NCBI GenBank assembly: GCA_027603065.1
Contig: JADGJP010000019.1
Coordinates: 397,073-461,072, forward strand
Reading direction: 5' to 3'
From: Geranomyces variabilis
Taxonomy: Eukaryota; Chytridiomycota; Chytridiomycetes; Spizellomycetales; Powellomycetaceae
DNA length: 64,000 bases
The notes under the pieces are model-generated. The model was not told the origin of the DNA. It did not search any database and saw only the letters and a program-made list of their open reading frames with translations. The stretch's first letter is position 1; each line of letters begins with the position of its first letter. The position numbers and the translations under genes are program-made. Shown in pieces: positions 1 to 14,000 of the stretch.

Positions 1-3000
1 GCTATACCGCTGACGGAGTCACTGAAGTCGCGCCACGATGCGGTCAAAAGGTTTGTGTCGGCGGTCCACCGCTGATGGACATGCGGGCAACGGCCGTAAA
101 CGACAGTGCCTGATATTGGTGGAGATGTGTCGATGCAAGTTCCCCCGGTTGACTGCACAAGCTTGGTACTGCTACCGGAATCTTGCGCGAATAACGACCC
201 ATAGAGACAGAAGCCTTCCGTGATCTCACTCAACACTGACAGTGAAAAGCTTGTGCTTGCTGAAGATACTGACGTCCAGCCCTGAACGTCTTGCAAACCC
301 GGCTCTGTTCCCACCGCGACCGAAAGCGACGAGACGGATCCTGTAATCTCCCAGCTGAAAGAGTAGGTGTTTAGCGACGTGACGTACAAGAACTGGTTCT
401 TGGGATCTAGGCCATCGATGAGGTATTGTATAACGATCGGCTTGTCCGGTGTAATTTTGCCCAGCAATACACTCTGCAAGCCTGCATTGCTGGTCGCAGT
501 CACTCGGCATTGGTACGTTTGTCCGGGCTTAAGAGCGAGGCTTGTGGCAGATGCGGAAGAGCTGGTGTCCGTGAACGTCGAAGAAAGCACATCCTCCAGT
601 CCATATGCACTTTCGATTACCCAAACCGTTGAACGCAAGCCGCTCGAGTAGTCGACGAAAGGGTCAAAGGTCAGAGTAACGTCGTATGTGCCATAAGCAT
701 TCGACGACGCTGATAGAGCTGTGATGCCCAAGTTGGACGCCGGCGGTTGCAACGCGACGGAAATCGGGACAGAAGTTGCGGATGCGGAAAGACCTAGTTC
801 ATTGAAAGAGACGGAGGATTTAGTTTGAGGTATTGGATTCTCTCTTTGCCCTGCTTGCCGCATCTACCGTGATAATCAAAAGCCGTAACAGTCGCATAAA
901 CGTTGGATCCCGAAGCGAGCGTCATGCCAGAGACTAATGCGGAAAGCTGGCTCCCATCTACGGCTGTCGCTGGATAAAAGTCCGACCCACCAGGGTAAGA
1001 GCCGAGCCGCCAAGTAAAGTAAGCAATACCGCTGGACGATGGATCAGGCCAGCTGGATTTGACAAAGCCAGACCAAGTCAGCTGTAGGCTGTTTGCGGAT
1101 GTCAGGTAGACGATCCCTGATCCGCTGGTGTAGCCGTCAATGACAACGGTACCCGAACTGGGCGGTTGTACATCGTACAAGATCTGCGTGCTGCAGGCAC
1201 TTGTGGTCGCTTCGGATGATAGGACCGTAACATTGACGCACGCGTACACTAGTGAAACATGATGGGTTAGTGTGAGCGAGACATGCAACTTATGAGCCTT
1301 GCTGGAGATTACCGGGAGTTAGAACCGAGGGAAAAGACTGGAACTCGTATGGGCTAAACACTGAGATTTGGTGATACCCGTCCGCAAGCAACACGCTGTA
1401 AGCGCTCAGGCCGCGGCTGGCGTCGCTCAAGCTTATTGAAGTGACCGGAACTATATCGTCGTAGGTGCCCGACCTGGATGCCGCCGATCCGACGCTGTAT
1501 GTCACCTGCGCGACCGTGTTGCCTTGAACCCGAACGGCCGGAAACCCGCTGAAGGCTAGGGCAAAGCTTGAGTTTTGCGTGACAGTAACGTCTCTGAAAA
1601 ACTGGAAATCAGAAGCCGATGTTGGACCGACCACAAGGCTCCAAGTGCTGAGTGTCAGGACGATAGGTTGCGCCGCTGTTTCGGCGCCAATGAGACCATT
1701 GTGAGGGCCTGTGCCCGGGAATGCTTTGGTGTATGTCTGCCCGTAAGCGTCACGCCCTGTCCACACACACTCGATTGGAAATTCATCGAGAAAAGTCGGC
1801 CGCGCGAACTGATAGGATACGGTTCCATTAAAGTCGTTCTGGCCCGGAGATACCACAGCCGCCCCAGACGTCTGAAGAGTATCACCAACCCGCCGGAAAG
1901 CCACACTCTGAGATGCAATCAAACCATAGGGATCCTCATATGTCATTGCATTCCAAGCAGCGGTAAGGAGCACGGATTGGGATCCGGAAAAGGCTGCAAT
2001 GTACGTTTCCATGGTCTTGGGGGTGGTGATGAGCGAGTTGGCGGGCAGGATCAAAATGTTGTCAACGAGTGCGACTTCAGAAGTGCCGTCGACTTCTGCC
2101 AAACTGACTTTTAGCTGGTATTTTCTCGGAGGTAGCGAGGTGTAAATCAAGTAGTCTTGCTGGTTTGCCACCGTGGCGGTAACGACTGGAGCAAACCCCG
2201 TTGTCAACAGCTGTTGATTGACCGTGTAAGTGACGCCCAAGATGTGGGAATAAATGGCAACAAGCTCACCTGAATCGTATACACAGCAAAGGGCAAGGCT
2301 CCGGTGCTAGTGAAGCCCGACCAGGTCACATGTATTGCAGCTGAGGAATTTGCAGGCGTTGGAAAGCTGCCAAAAACCGTCAGAGCCGTTGTAAAACCCC
2401 CGTAGGTGACCCCTCAAGGTAAACGACGTTTAACCATTACTCACTAGGTGTAGCTCGCGTTTCCCTTGGGCGCGAATCCGTTGGGGAGGACTATGACTGG
2501 ACTTGCCGAGTACCCAATGCCCGTGATTTTCACCGGTGCAGAGTTCATCTTTGACGACGTTTGGCCTGCTCCATTGATAGCCCAAACCTTTGCGGCATAG
2601 GAGCTGTTTGCGGACAGGGACAGGCCTGTCATCAGATACGCAGTTGAAGTTCCAGGAAGGACGACCGTGTCGGATACAACGGCACCGGTGTTTACGTCGT
2701 AAACGTTCATGTATACGCTTGCCGCTGAAGATTCCGGATCTTGCCACGCATTCCACCTGTCAAGGAACGTGAAAGAGCCGATGACTTAGAGACATTTTCA
2801 ACAGTTAACTAGCAAAATTGTTGAAATGGCTTACCTGGCAAGGAAAGCTGTCGTGTTTGTTGACAGGCCGACAACCGGCGCATTTGGGTCAAACCCGCCT
2901 CCGGCATAGAGGCTGCTAATGACACCATCGTTGGTGGGCGGCGTGTAGTCTAGCAGGTATTGCCCAGAGCAATATGCAAAAAGGGTCACATTGAATGAAT

Positions 3001-6000
3001 CAAATCCGCTCACACAAGCCTGATAGCTGCCAGTGAGAGGAGCCTTGAAAATTTGGACTCCTCCGCGGTCGACGGTGGTGATCATTAGACCAATGGGATA
3101 GCGCTGCAGCGAATTTATGACGACTGCGCGAATGAACCGCGCGGTGGATGGCATTCTGCACGTAGTCCAATCCACGTTAACAAAACCCACCCCTGCCTGC
3201 GGCGAAAAGGAAAGACGGGTACAATTGCGGCCGTCAAACGTTGTGGCATCCGCTGCGTTTGTGGAAGTAACACAATTGGTGAGCGAGGTAGGGGGAACCG
3301 CGTTGGAAACGACATTTGCGCAAGCAATAAGGTGCTGCCCGGGAGCGAGTCCTTGACTGAGCGAGAAGTCCATAGTTCCTTTCGCTACGTTGCCTTGAAT
3401 TCGCTTCGTCTGCAGAGCGAGTGTTGCATCTGTCCCTATCGTCACATCCACATATGCGATTCCCGCAACCACTGCGTTTGCCTAAGGTTATGGTTAGGCA
3501 AGAACACGGTACTCACTGTGACCGGGAGACCTAGGTCTCTGACTTACCAGCCAAGAAACGTAGACCTCGCTGCCATTTGCCAAGTTTGCGTTCGTGCTCT
3601 GCAAAGACGTGAATGTCAATCCAGTCACCGACACGGTCGGCCCTTCCGTGGCAAGGACCAGTGGTAATGAAGTAGCATAGGTCAGGCTGTGCGAATTGCT
3701 CGGCGCGTCGGCAGTATAAGCCGTATTGGCGACTGCGACTTGGTAATAGACCGACGTTTTGCCCGTATATGGAGGAAGATCCAGAACCAGGTACTGAGGG
3801 CCGGCTGCGGTAACCGACAGAGGCAGCTGGCTCCAAGCTGTATCAAGCTGAGGGTCGGTTTTGACAGGGTCAGCAGTGCTTGACAAGCGACCCCAATAGG
3901 CGAGCAGGCCGCTCTCAGGATCTCCAAAACCATCGATCCGGACTGTAGCCTGGATTGTTTCCGCGCTTTGCACGAGATGCGTGAATTGAACCGACCCAAT
4001 CGATGGGCTTGTGGCGTCAATCTGAATGAGCTCCCAACGTGTGCTGGCTTGTCCAGACGCCGCCGACACGTGAAGACTAATGTTGTACTGCTCGCCGTGA
4101 AAGGACACGCCTTGCCAGCCCGCCATAGTAATCTTTGCTGATCCGTCTCGAGCAATGTAGTTTGCTGCAGGGGAATTGAAGACGGCAACTCCGTCTTCCC
4201 ATTGCAGCGAAAAGTCGGCTTGGATGGTCAGCTCAATAAGCTTTTCGTACCCGGATATGGCAGCACTGACTGTGACGTCGTGGATGGCAGAATCGGGCTC
4301 ATAGACGCTGGTTGTAAAGTCAACATGTTGGACTTTAAAGCAAATGTGAGCCACATGGACGCCGGGTGGAACGTGAAGGAACGAATCATGTTTCTTACCA
4401 GAGGAATACCAATATGTTTCCGCCACTGCCACCTTGGCGTACGTAAAGGGCAGAATTCGTGGGGCGGTACCGTCGTAAATGACGCCGATAGATGTGGCAG
4501 TGGTATTCAATGCGGCCTCATTGTACGCGGTAAGCACCGTCTGCAAGTTGCACTGTGGATTCTCGAAAATTTAGTCTGAGTCCAGTCTCTACGAACCAGA
4601 GCCACCCGACTTGCCTGGAAGCAGTTGACGCAAGAAAGAGACGCGCTAATGGTGGAGCAGTCGTTCATAAGACCAAACACCAGGGTGCTGGTGTCGTTAA
4701 GATCGGTAGCCGCCCCGCTCATTGACGAAGAAAAGACGCGGCAGCTAAACGGGACGTATGTCGTGGCCGCTAGCGAAGTTGTAGTACACAAGGCTAGGTC
4801 TGGGTAAAAAGCTGCGCTGATGCGAGCATTTGCCGCCGGTCCGGACAATGAGAGAGTCAGCTTTTGCCAAGAGTCGATGTGAACGATTCCAGAGTGGTAG
4901 ACGCCCGCCGGATAACTATTCAGGATGTTCGTGTAGTCAGGAGTGTTGGAAAAGACATTGAAGAAGGTGGCCGCTTTTCCCAAAGTAGTCTGATAGTGCG
5001 TCGCACTTGTTCGAGAAACCGGGTCGACATCAATTGGCGGGCCGGAAACGCTCGGAATCGCTGTGATAATCGCAAAATGAGAGGTACTATCGGCAGACCC
5101 GCCATTGGCGTTGAGGACAGTGACTGCAGGCTCATGTTAGAACATTCTTCTAAACTTTGTCGGAAATCAAATCGATGTCACTTACTGGTGAGTTCACATT
5201 GAGCGTTTTTCAATGAAAGGAGTGCAGGGTGAGACACATTGTATACATTTGATACATTGACTGCTGCGTGTTTCGTCGGATCCGCGGCATCCGGCCACGC
5301 AAAGTTGAGAGCTCCCGCCTTCAGGTCGTTGCAGCTGATCTTGGCAAACAAGGACTGCACCACTGTGTCGGTGCTTAATGTAACGCTGAAGGTAAATGAT
5401 CCGATTGGATTTGTGAAATACTTGAGCAAGCCTCCTGGATAAGCAGTTCCATCCCTTTCAGGTACAGTAACGTTGAAAGCGCGAGGAAGTCTGCGAAACG
5501 GAACAGTCTGCCGATCTCTCCAAATAAGCAAGACTGCCCCTCGGAGCAACGCGTAGTCCTACACGCGTGAAACTGACCGTGAGGGAAGCAGAAGCCTTGT
5601 CGTTCGTGACAAAGCTATACAGCGCAAACGTCAAATCAATGTTGGTCAGGTCAGCGGAAGGCGCGCCACTCGGCCAAAACGTCTTGATCACGTCAACGTT
5701 CCAAGTAAGCGTGCAGGACTGTGTCATCGTGGAATCGCTCTTCAGGCAGCTCAGAGGGTCCTTGCCAATCACGGTCGTGACGGGTGAGGGGTGGCCGGTC
5801 CAGGTGCCGGAGACCTCGGCAAGCGCGAGGTCAGGGTATGGAATGGGAGGGTTGTTGTCGAGGATCGGCTTTTCATTATCATCGTAGACCGGGTATTGCA
5901 AGGCCTTGATGCTGACTGTACATGTAACTTGCCAGATATTGCTACTCGCGGTTTGCGAAACAAACTTCGGCGTGCAACCACTTGTGACCGTGACAACCGC

Positions 6001-7529
6001 TGGTTGATCTGGGTGGCATCATTTTGTACGTGGAATGAGAATTACAAACTATTGCCTTCGCACAGTCAACAGCCGACTCAGTACTTACACGATCCGCAAT
6101 TCCAAGCAGACGCCTGGGCTGCCGTTTGGCCGCCGAGAGCGGGATACTTGCAAACGCATTGGCCGGTGTCTGTATTGCAAATTCCATCAGAATCTGTGAA
6201 CTCACAGCTTTAATCATGGGTTGCAGCAGTATTTGCAAGGGAGGGACGCAAATAACGAACAATCGCCGCATCCAGTAATTTTGATCGCTGCTTGTCCACC
6301 AATAGTAGTGGTTGCGTACGCGGAGCTGGTTACCGTTTGCGCAGGGGTGGCAGAGGTTGCTCTTCCCATCGAGGTGGAGGCTGACCCGCCGGGAGAGCAG
6401 ATGACGCTGGTATGGGATGCCGTTGCGCTAGCTTCGGAGCAGTGTGCAGCAGACCAGGTTGCGGCGCTGTCATACAAAAAATCAATATAAGCCACTGCGG
6501 AAATGAAGAGGTTACTGGGCCAGAAGAACGGTACGTCTGAGTGGGGTCGCAATCGCATGAAGTCTGCGTCGCAGTACTAAGTGTCGATTGGCAGTTGCTC
6601 CTCGAGTTCCATATCTTGTACGTTGTGACAGCCGGGGCGCCGCAAGCAGTCGCAGTACTGCTCGAGATTGGCGATGCCATAGCTGGGAATGCGCTGCATA
6701 CCACGTTGTAGGTCCACCCGTAACCCTATTTGAATGAAAAGGTGAGCCGATGAATTTAAGTCTTTTGCCCGAAAAAGCCACTACCCAATGGGCGGGCAGC
6801 CTTACGTCGTCGTCGTCAAAGTAGGTGCACATGTACCAATTTTGATAATCATCCGGTTTAGCATTATAACTGAAAGCAAAGCATACGAGCTTTAGCCAAT
6901 CGTTGATCAGTCCTCCATTGTCTTCCTGGGTGCACGAGATGCCACTACAGGTCACGTCATGGGAGCAGCTCTTGAGACGGTCCGCGATTATGTCTCCCCA
7001 GTCTGCCTGGACAATGTCAGCATCGAGCTGGAACCCGAAAAATAAGTGCATGTGCGGCAACGGAGGTTCCTACAGTAACGAGTGAAAGCGCCATTTTTTC
7101 GTTCATCCTCCACGTCCGGATCTGTTAACGATAAAGAAATTGATTCAGCTTTGAGAAATCAACCACGGGCAAACTGGTGTGCAAAGCGGGGCGGTGACCA
7201 TACAGTTGAACATTCTGACAAACGAGGTGGCTACCCCCTTTGAAATGGTAAAGTAATTGGGAACCCAATCGGTTGGGCAGTTGTCAGTGTCGTGGTCACC
7301 GTCATTACGGACGTGGAGAGAGGCGTTAGCATTGAAGCCTTGGAAAGTAACTCTGGGCAGCGCCGGGAAGAACTGATTGGCAGCGGCGTGGGTTTGGGCG
7401 GCGGTCAGCTCCTGGATGATATTATTCTCGGACGACGAGGCAAGCTTCTGACGCGTAGGAGACGGAACCAGCGGAGTGGGCAAAAGCGCGATGACTTCTG
7501 CAGTGGTCGCAGGAGGTTGTTCAGCAAGG

Positions 7530-7564
<35 letters not shown>

Positions 7565-7672
7565 GAGAGTTTGAACGGGAGCCCTGCTGCGACGTCGCTG
7601 GCCGGTAGCAGGGACCAAATCTCCTGCAACGCATCCGCAGATGAGGAGTAGGAGGCAGAGCAGGAAGCGCAT
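1..7672 (-). CDS. Large secreted repeat protein, 5' part (gene runs off the left edge)
   Basis: A multi-exon gene on the minus strand whose start codon is at 7672. Exon 1 (about 7150-7672) opens with a clear signal peptide (MRFLLCLLLLICGCVAGD), then a basic stretch and an alanine run encoded by a CAG/CAA tract. Further open exons lie near 6730-7075, 6215-6720, 5458-5901, 5178-5440, 4507-4983, 3494-4546, 2831-3472, 2444-2710, 1290-2240 and 794-1288. They encode cysteine-bearing segments, an EGF-like stretch near 6110-6215 (CNTDTGQCVC) and beta-sandwich-like repeats bounded by motifs such as IDATSPSIG and DGTAPRI. These resemble the VDxTPP repeats of the divergent neighbour, so the two are probably paralogous extracellular or cell-surface proteins. 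I could not close every splice junction; the frame between about 6500 and 6590 and the end of exon 1 are uncertain. The 3' end lies outside the window. Function is unknown. Confidence 0.65.
7530..7562. repeat. CAG/CAA trinucleotide tract coding for alanines
   Basis: A run of CAG/CAA units on the plus strand, read on the minus strand as GCT/GTT codons within exon 1 of the 7672 gene, giving an alanine-rich segment just after the signal peptide. Such tracts often vary in length. Confidence 0.8.
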
Positions 7673-8024
7673 GTGGGGAATCTGAGTTCAGTGCTGGTGC
7701 TGTTATTAGGAGACTGCAGGCGCGAGTGAGTGATGGGAAGGAAGCATGCAACAACAGTCTTTTAAACGAGCCCGCGCACGGGGCACGCGCAGCAAACAGC
7801 AACGCGTTAATCATCCGAGTCATCATCGCGTATAATAGTAAGCAGCGTGCCAGTGCAAGTTGAAGTTGCAACGCGTATATAAGCGCAGCATCCATGATCC
7901 CCCCTCTGTCCGTTTGTTTACTCTTGGGCAAAAGCAACGATCCCATATCGTATATACACGGTATATTCTTCTCTTACATATCTCAACAGTCCCGTCTTCT
8001 TCTTTCCATTCCCATCTTTATTCC
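7673..8024. promoter_or_regulatory. Divergent promoter between two secreted-protein genes
   Basis: These 352 bp separate the start codons at 7672 (-) and 8025 (+). A TATA-like element, GTATATAAGC, lies at 7875-7884, about 140 bp upstream of the plus-strand ATG. An AT-rich CGTATAATAGTAAG near 7828-7842 could serve the opposite direction. The shared region suggests co-expression of the two genes; this is inferred from layout only. Confidence 0.5.
7875..7884 (+). promoter_or_regulatory. TATA box, 8025 gene
   Basis: GTATATAAGC lies 141 bp upstream of the ATG at 8025 and is the best core-promoter match in the divergent spacer. Confidence 0.5.
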
Positions 8025-11000
8025 ATGATGCGCGTGCATCTGGCCCTGCTGGCCGCTCTTTTCTTGATTGCTGCATTGGCTGCCTCGCGCTGCCACGCGG
8101 CCCATTTTGATCTGGGCACAAAGTACACGTACCACATCAAGAGCAGAATAGACTCCTCATCCGACATCTCTCAGAGCGTTACCTCTGTCGGCGGCTCTCT
8201 TAACGCTCAGGCTTCAGGGTGAGTGTCTTAAAAACCACGCTGCGCAGGGAAATCCAAGACAAATCGTCCGGTTTCTGATATACATTTTTTTTTTTTTTTT
8301 TTTTTTTGAAAGGGATGCTTCGCTTCTGTTTGACGCTGATTTCGAGATTGTCCCGTTGTCTGTAAACGGATCAGGAGAAACAAACTGCTCGCTTGTCTTT
8401 GTGGGTCGTGTGCCGGTCATTGATATTGTCACCAGCCACGCCCAGCTACCTCAGCAGACGCTCTCAGCGACAGGGAAGCTGGATTTCAATCGCTGGTTCT
8501 CATTTGCAATCAATGCCGAGGGCATCATCGTCGCGTATTTCCACGAGCCGACAGAGCCGCGCGAGGTCGTCGCATTTAAAAAGGGCGTGGCAAATCAATT
8601 CTCTGCCAGAGTCGTTGAGCCTGGAGGTGGTCTCCGCAAGCGATCCTTCGAAGCCGAAGAACACGATGTTTCGGGAAAGCACTTGGCTACCTACTTTGTG
8701 AGTCAAGGCAACCATCCTCATAATGTGGTCTATACGAAGCGATCGGTCCCCATCTTGGAACCCGGTCAAAGTGATTCCTCCATCACCCGCTCCGGCGAAA
8801 AAGTACTGGTCAAAAACGAGCACCTAGGCCACGTTGTCAAGATAACTCATCAAGATGAGTTTGCAATGGCCAGCGCTTCCAAAGTTCGGGAACAAGGCAA
8901 GTCCATTTGCGCACAAACAATGGGGGTCGGGCGAGAGGCTGCTGTTATTGTCGTGAAGTTTAAACTGACCTCACAAGACGACCCGTCCAGGACTTAACCG
9001 AAGAGATCAAGATGTTTCGAGCTTACTTCTCGCCGGTCGGGGCAGCACCACGATCACTTACAGGAGCCAGCAACCGGTCGTCGCCGAATCCGCGCCGCCT
9101 GTGCAGTTGATTTCCACGCCGGTCTACGTAGCGCCGCCACCCATCCTGTACAGCCTGCCCGAGGCTCTCCTGCAAATTGACAAGAGCATGACATGCTTTG
9201 ATGACTCAATCATTAACTCGAATATTCAAATGTCCACCGGCGAAAAGGGCAAATGTTTTCAGAGGGCCAGGACCGTCATTACGCATTTGAACACCCGAGA
9301 TGCAAATGAGACCCTCGGATATCTCATCAACCGATACTCGGCAGGCGGTCGCCGGTGGGTCGTTTTCGAGCTTGCCGGCGAGCTTTGCAGGTCAAACCCG
9401 GAGCTTATGGACGACGTGCTGCGATTGACCGCCTCCCGCATCAGGCGCGTTCCGGCCAACGATGCCGATCCCATTTTAAATGAGTGTCTAAAGAGCTTAT
9501 TTAAATGCGGCGTTGTCACAGACTTTGCGGTCAGTACCGTGAATCAATTAGTGACCGCATCCACTTTCGGGAATCAGACTGTGGGTGCGTGCTTCCATCT
9601 TCTGACCTCCCTCTCTGTACCAACCATAATAAATTTGGGGCTGACACACATCATGATTCAGGTGCAAGTTCAAGAGACCATGCAGTTCTTCTCCTTGGGC
9701 ATCTGTCCAGATTTGCTGGCTCGGCTGGAAATGAGACCTTGGCCGCCTTGCTTCATGATCGCATTCAACTTCGCTTGATGACCGACATCAAGGCGGACGT
9801 TTATGCACATGCGGGAGCAAACTCTTCGACACCCAACGTCCACAAAGAGGCGTTTCTCGCCTCGTCTCAAGCAGCGAAGCATGCAACTATGCTGCTTGCG
9901 CTTGGAAACACGCAACGTCCGAGCGCCGCGACTACCCTGGAAAACGTGCTGTTGCCGAATCACACGCAAGCGTATCCGATCGTGGTATACCAATATGCTG
10001 CTCACGCCTTGGGCTTGATGGAGGGCGAGAAAGTCGAGAATATTCTTCTTTCCGCTATGGTCCGTCACCATCCCGATGTCAGCCGCGCAGCTCGTGCCGC
10101 CTATCACATCAAGAAGCGGAGCATTGAGATTGACGATCTGGTAACCGGTGTGGATGAATTGCAAGAGATGGACGTGATTGATGACTCTCAAAGCCTGCAT
10201 GCAAGAACCCTACGGGCAAGAGGCTTCGTTAATTACCACCGTAGAGATATCGATTCTGGTTCAAAGCACTTTGCGCTCGCAGCCCCAAGTTTCAACTGGG
10301 ATAAAAAATTTGGACCCGATCTCGTCGGCGTTCACGTCCAGGCGCGTGCCATAAACTCTGTCTCACTTGACCTGTCGTTGATCTCATCCGCTCTGAGCAT
10401 ACAAGTCGACAACACCGCTTCCGCTTCTCTCTACGTCGATATTGGCGGCTACCAGGAGCTTCCAATTTTCAGCGCCGCCCTGCAGTTCATTGCAAGTGTC
10501 GGTTACGATATGGATATGCTCAAAAACTTCAAGCTCTCCGACGTGGCCAACATTGAAGAAACATTCAAAAAAGCGTACGGGGAGGTCACGACCGACTTGA
10601 AGATTGCCATTCAGTTCGCGCAGACCGCTTGGGGAGATCTTGTCACTGCAGTTCACTATATTGAGCACCTCGCAAACGATTTGGCCTCCACCGATTGGAC
10701 TTCAATATTGCAGACTGTCCCATCCTCCGATGACGACCTGAATGCGATTATCAGCGTGTTTTCGGACACCGTTGCGGACTTGAAACAGTGCGGGCAGAAT
10801 GTGAAAACGATTGCTATTACAGCTTTCAGTAAGCGCAGACCGTGTTTTGACTTGCTTTCCCAGTTTCCTGCTTGCCAACTTTCTCGTCTTTTAGATCAAG
10901 TTGTCGCAAACGTCACGGTTGGCTTGGAAAATGTAGTCGGCGGCATTGAATCGATTGCAAACTGCCCGCAGCAAGCGGTCGGCGGGATTATTGCCGGCAT

Positions 11001-14000
11001 TCAGGTGCGATCGGCGCCATAAGTGTCGCCCGTATGAGGAATGCCCACCAACATGTATTTTTTTTACTTCAGGACATTGAAGCCGCTTTTTGGGTCGCCG
11101 AAAACGCGTTGGAGAGCTTGAGGCTGCTTCTGTCCCCAGACTCAATCATGTCGTCATTTCCGATGCTCGACGAAGACTTTATGGATTTCATTTCAAGTTC
11201 TTCAAATTCGACTGAGGCAGTCTACTTTTCCAAAGCCGTCGAAATGTACCGAAATGTCTCGTCAATCATGGCCACGGCCGAGTCGGACGTCCACGCGTAT
11301 CTTTCTAAATTCAAACGCACCTACACAAACGTTTACTTGTCATACCACAAGATGAAGTCGGTCTTTGACTCCGTCTTTGGCCCAAAGTTTCATCTAAAAT
11401 TCCCATCGAAGATAGCCGCAGCCACAGACGGCAGTGCGTTAGGCTTTCCCATGGGCGGATGGACGGACTCGCAAGCATTTGCATATAACGGCCTGCAAGT
11501 CCAGAGCACCTCCGGCGAGACCGTTGTGTGTCCGATGGCCGGGGCTTACTACACCGTCGATTCGACGACCTTCAAACTCAGCATCACCGAGAACAGTTTG
11601 AAAGGATACAACATATTCTTCACTGGCATCACGGCCAACAAATCTCTCAGCGATGGCGTGGCTTGCAGAAAGGGTCAAATCATCGGTCAGACGAAAAGCG
11701 CCGGCATCATCGGCATCGCCATATCGAAAAAAACAAACGCTAGGGACTTTGTGGATCCCACGAAATAGTATGAGTCTGCGTCTTTTTTCGTTGCGGGTCT
11801 AAAGCAGGGAGCTAAAGCACATATGTTTGGTTCTTAGCCTTGCGAGAAGGACTCCATCGATCATAGGTCCCTTGCACCCGACTGCAAACTCCTACTCATT
11901 GACTGCCGTGGGATACAGGTATTACTGAAAAAAGACAACTGATCTGGTAAAAAGGGCCTTGCTGAAATACGTTGTTCCTAGTATTCTGCCAGTCACTCCG
12001 CTCATTGATTTAGCCTCGTTCGGAGAATCTGCCACCACGGGAAAGTCCAGTAGTGCCGGCCTGGCCCGCCGCGACGATTTCGTTCCCACAAATGTCTGCG
12101 ACGTTGACGAATTCAAAAACCCAAGCAGCGCTCTCTGTGGGGGAGGAACTCTTCCGGAAGAGCGCAAGTCTATCCTTCTCTATAAAATCGAAGAGTTCTT
12201 TTTGGTCGCCGGTTTTATTCCCATCACATTTTCCCTAGAGTTTGATGCAATTATTGGCATATCCGCATCGGTAAGACCAATTGCGTCCGCTAGTCTCACG
12301 AGCTCAACGAGCGCAACGCCTTGTCTCTGACTACAAATTTTGTGCTGCTTCTCGCGTGCCAGCTCAAAATGTGTCTGATGGATTTGTCGGTCAACCCCGT
12401 CATTACGCCGGAGTTTGCAATCGCAATGTCGGGCAGCTTGAGCCTCGGGATTGGGGGGGTCCTCTCTGCAGGCCTTACAGCAACCGGGATTGTCGCAGAT
12501 ACACATGTTCCGATTTCTGGCCACTTTCCCCTCTCCACTGTGCCAGCGGGAGTGTGTTTGAATGTCGACATGATCATCGTGCCGCTCACACTTACATTGT
12601 CCATTGACGTCACGATTGTGCTCATTCACTATTCCGCACCACTTGTGACCGTAAGTATGAGCGTCTGCGTTGTGCCAATGTCTTGAGTTTACTGACGTGG
12701 AACAACAGTTCAAGGCGGACGCGATGACCCTAAATATCCTCGATACCTGTCCGGCGCCCGGGCTTGTTGTCAGAGACCAAGCGGCTTTTTTGTTGGACTC
12801 GACACCTCCCGTCTTCTCCGCCGTAGAAGCGTTCCAGGTTATCGGACAAACGGCCGCGGCTCCGCTAATTTACGCACGTTTTGCGGCCAATGATCCGGAA
12901 AGCGGAATCAAATCGCTCGCGGTGTCCGTCGGAAGGAGTCCTGGTAAGTATAGTCTGCAGCTCATCAGGCTCGAATTCACCTAATATTGGCTCCTCCATC
13001 TTTTATCCATAGGTGACGACTCGATTGTACCAACTCGGGTCGTTCCCTTGGATCAAGGCGAATCCTTGACTATGCTCGGCCCAACGGATGTCAGTTATGA
13101 TGAGAAGATAATTTTTGTCAGCTTCTACGCAATGAATCAGCAAAACCTGACCAGCATTGCCGCAGTTTCGATACTGTACGACATCAGCCCGCCGGTCATT
13201 GTGATAAAGGACGACTATTCGGGTCTCTCCCTCCATCAGCATCCTCTGGACGGAAACGAAGTTCGATCAGCGTTGCGAAAGAGCTTGCAGCCGTACACAC
13301 TGGCGTTGGCGGACCAGCTGGACGGAACGTCATTTTCCGGCTTTCCCGACCAACTATGTTTTACGTTTACCATAACGGACGCCACAGCGATCTCCTCTGT
13401 CAAATACGCGATCGGAACGGGCTCGCTGACGCCAAACAATGCGATGGATTGGAAGTCACCTACCAACTTCTCACCGCTGGCGATGGTATGCGAAAACAAT
13501 CTGGATCTCAGCCAAGGCATCACGTATTTTTTGACGGTAGTTGCTCAAAACGCGTTGAACTATACAACTACCATGACCAGTCGAGGAACCACTGTAGACC
13601 TCACTCCACCTGAACCGGGCAACATCTTCTTTGGCACCATTCCTGGCGCGATTAGTAACGGCACTCAGATCCAAAACGTAGCCTTCATTACCTTTAGCGG
13701 TTTTAAAGACGTGGAATCGGATGCCGCTTGGTGGCGTGCTGCAATCGGGCCGTCCAGTGCCACTCCCGAGGAGATTGCAGCGCACCCCGGAAAATGGGTC
13801 ACCGCGCCTCTGTCGAGCTGGACCGCGCCAGTCAAGTTTTCCAACCCTCCAGTCTACGTGCAAGCTCCCATCACAGCGGTGTCCCTGCCCGAAGGAAATC
13901 ACACCGTTTGCATTCAGGTTCAGAATTTCGTCGGACGACAAACCACCAACTGCCGCGCCGGCTATATCGTGGATCTTACTGCACCGTCTGGAAATGCGAC

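Noticed and set aside
7890-8222. Longer start upstream of the signal peptide at 8025
   Set aside because: The extended frame begins at the TATA region; ATG 8025 gives an immediate hydrophobic signal sequence.
9505-9660. Frameshift in the giant gene near 9600
   Set aside because: A 77-bp GT-AG intron (9585-9661) explains the change of frame.
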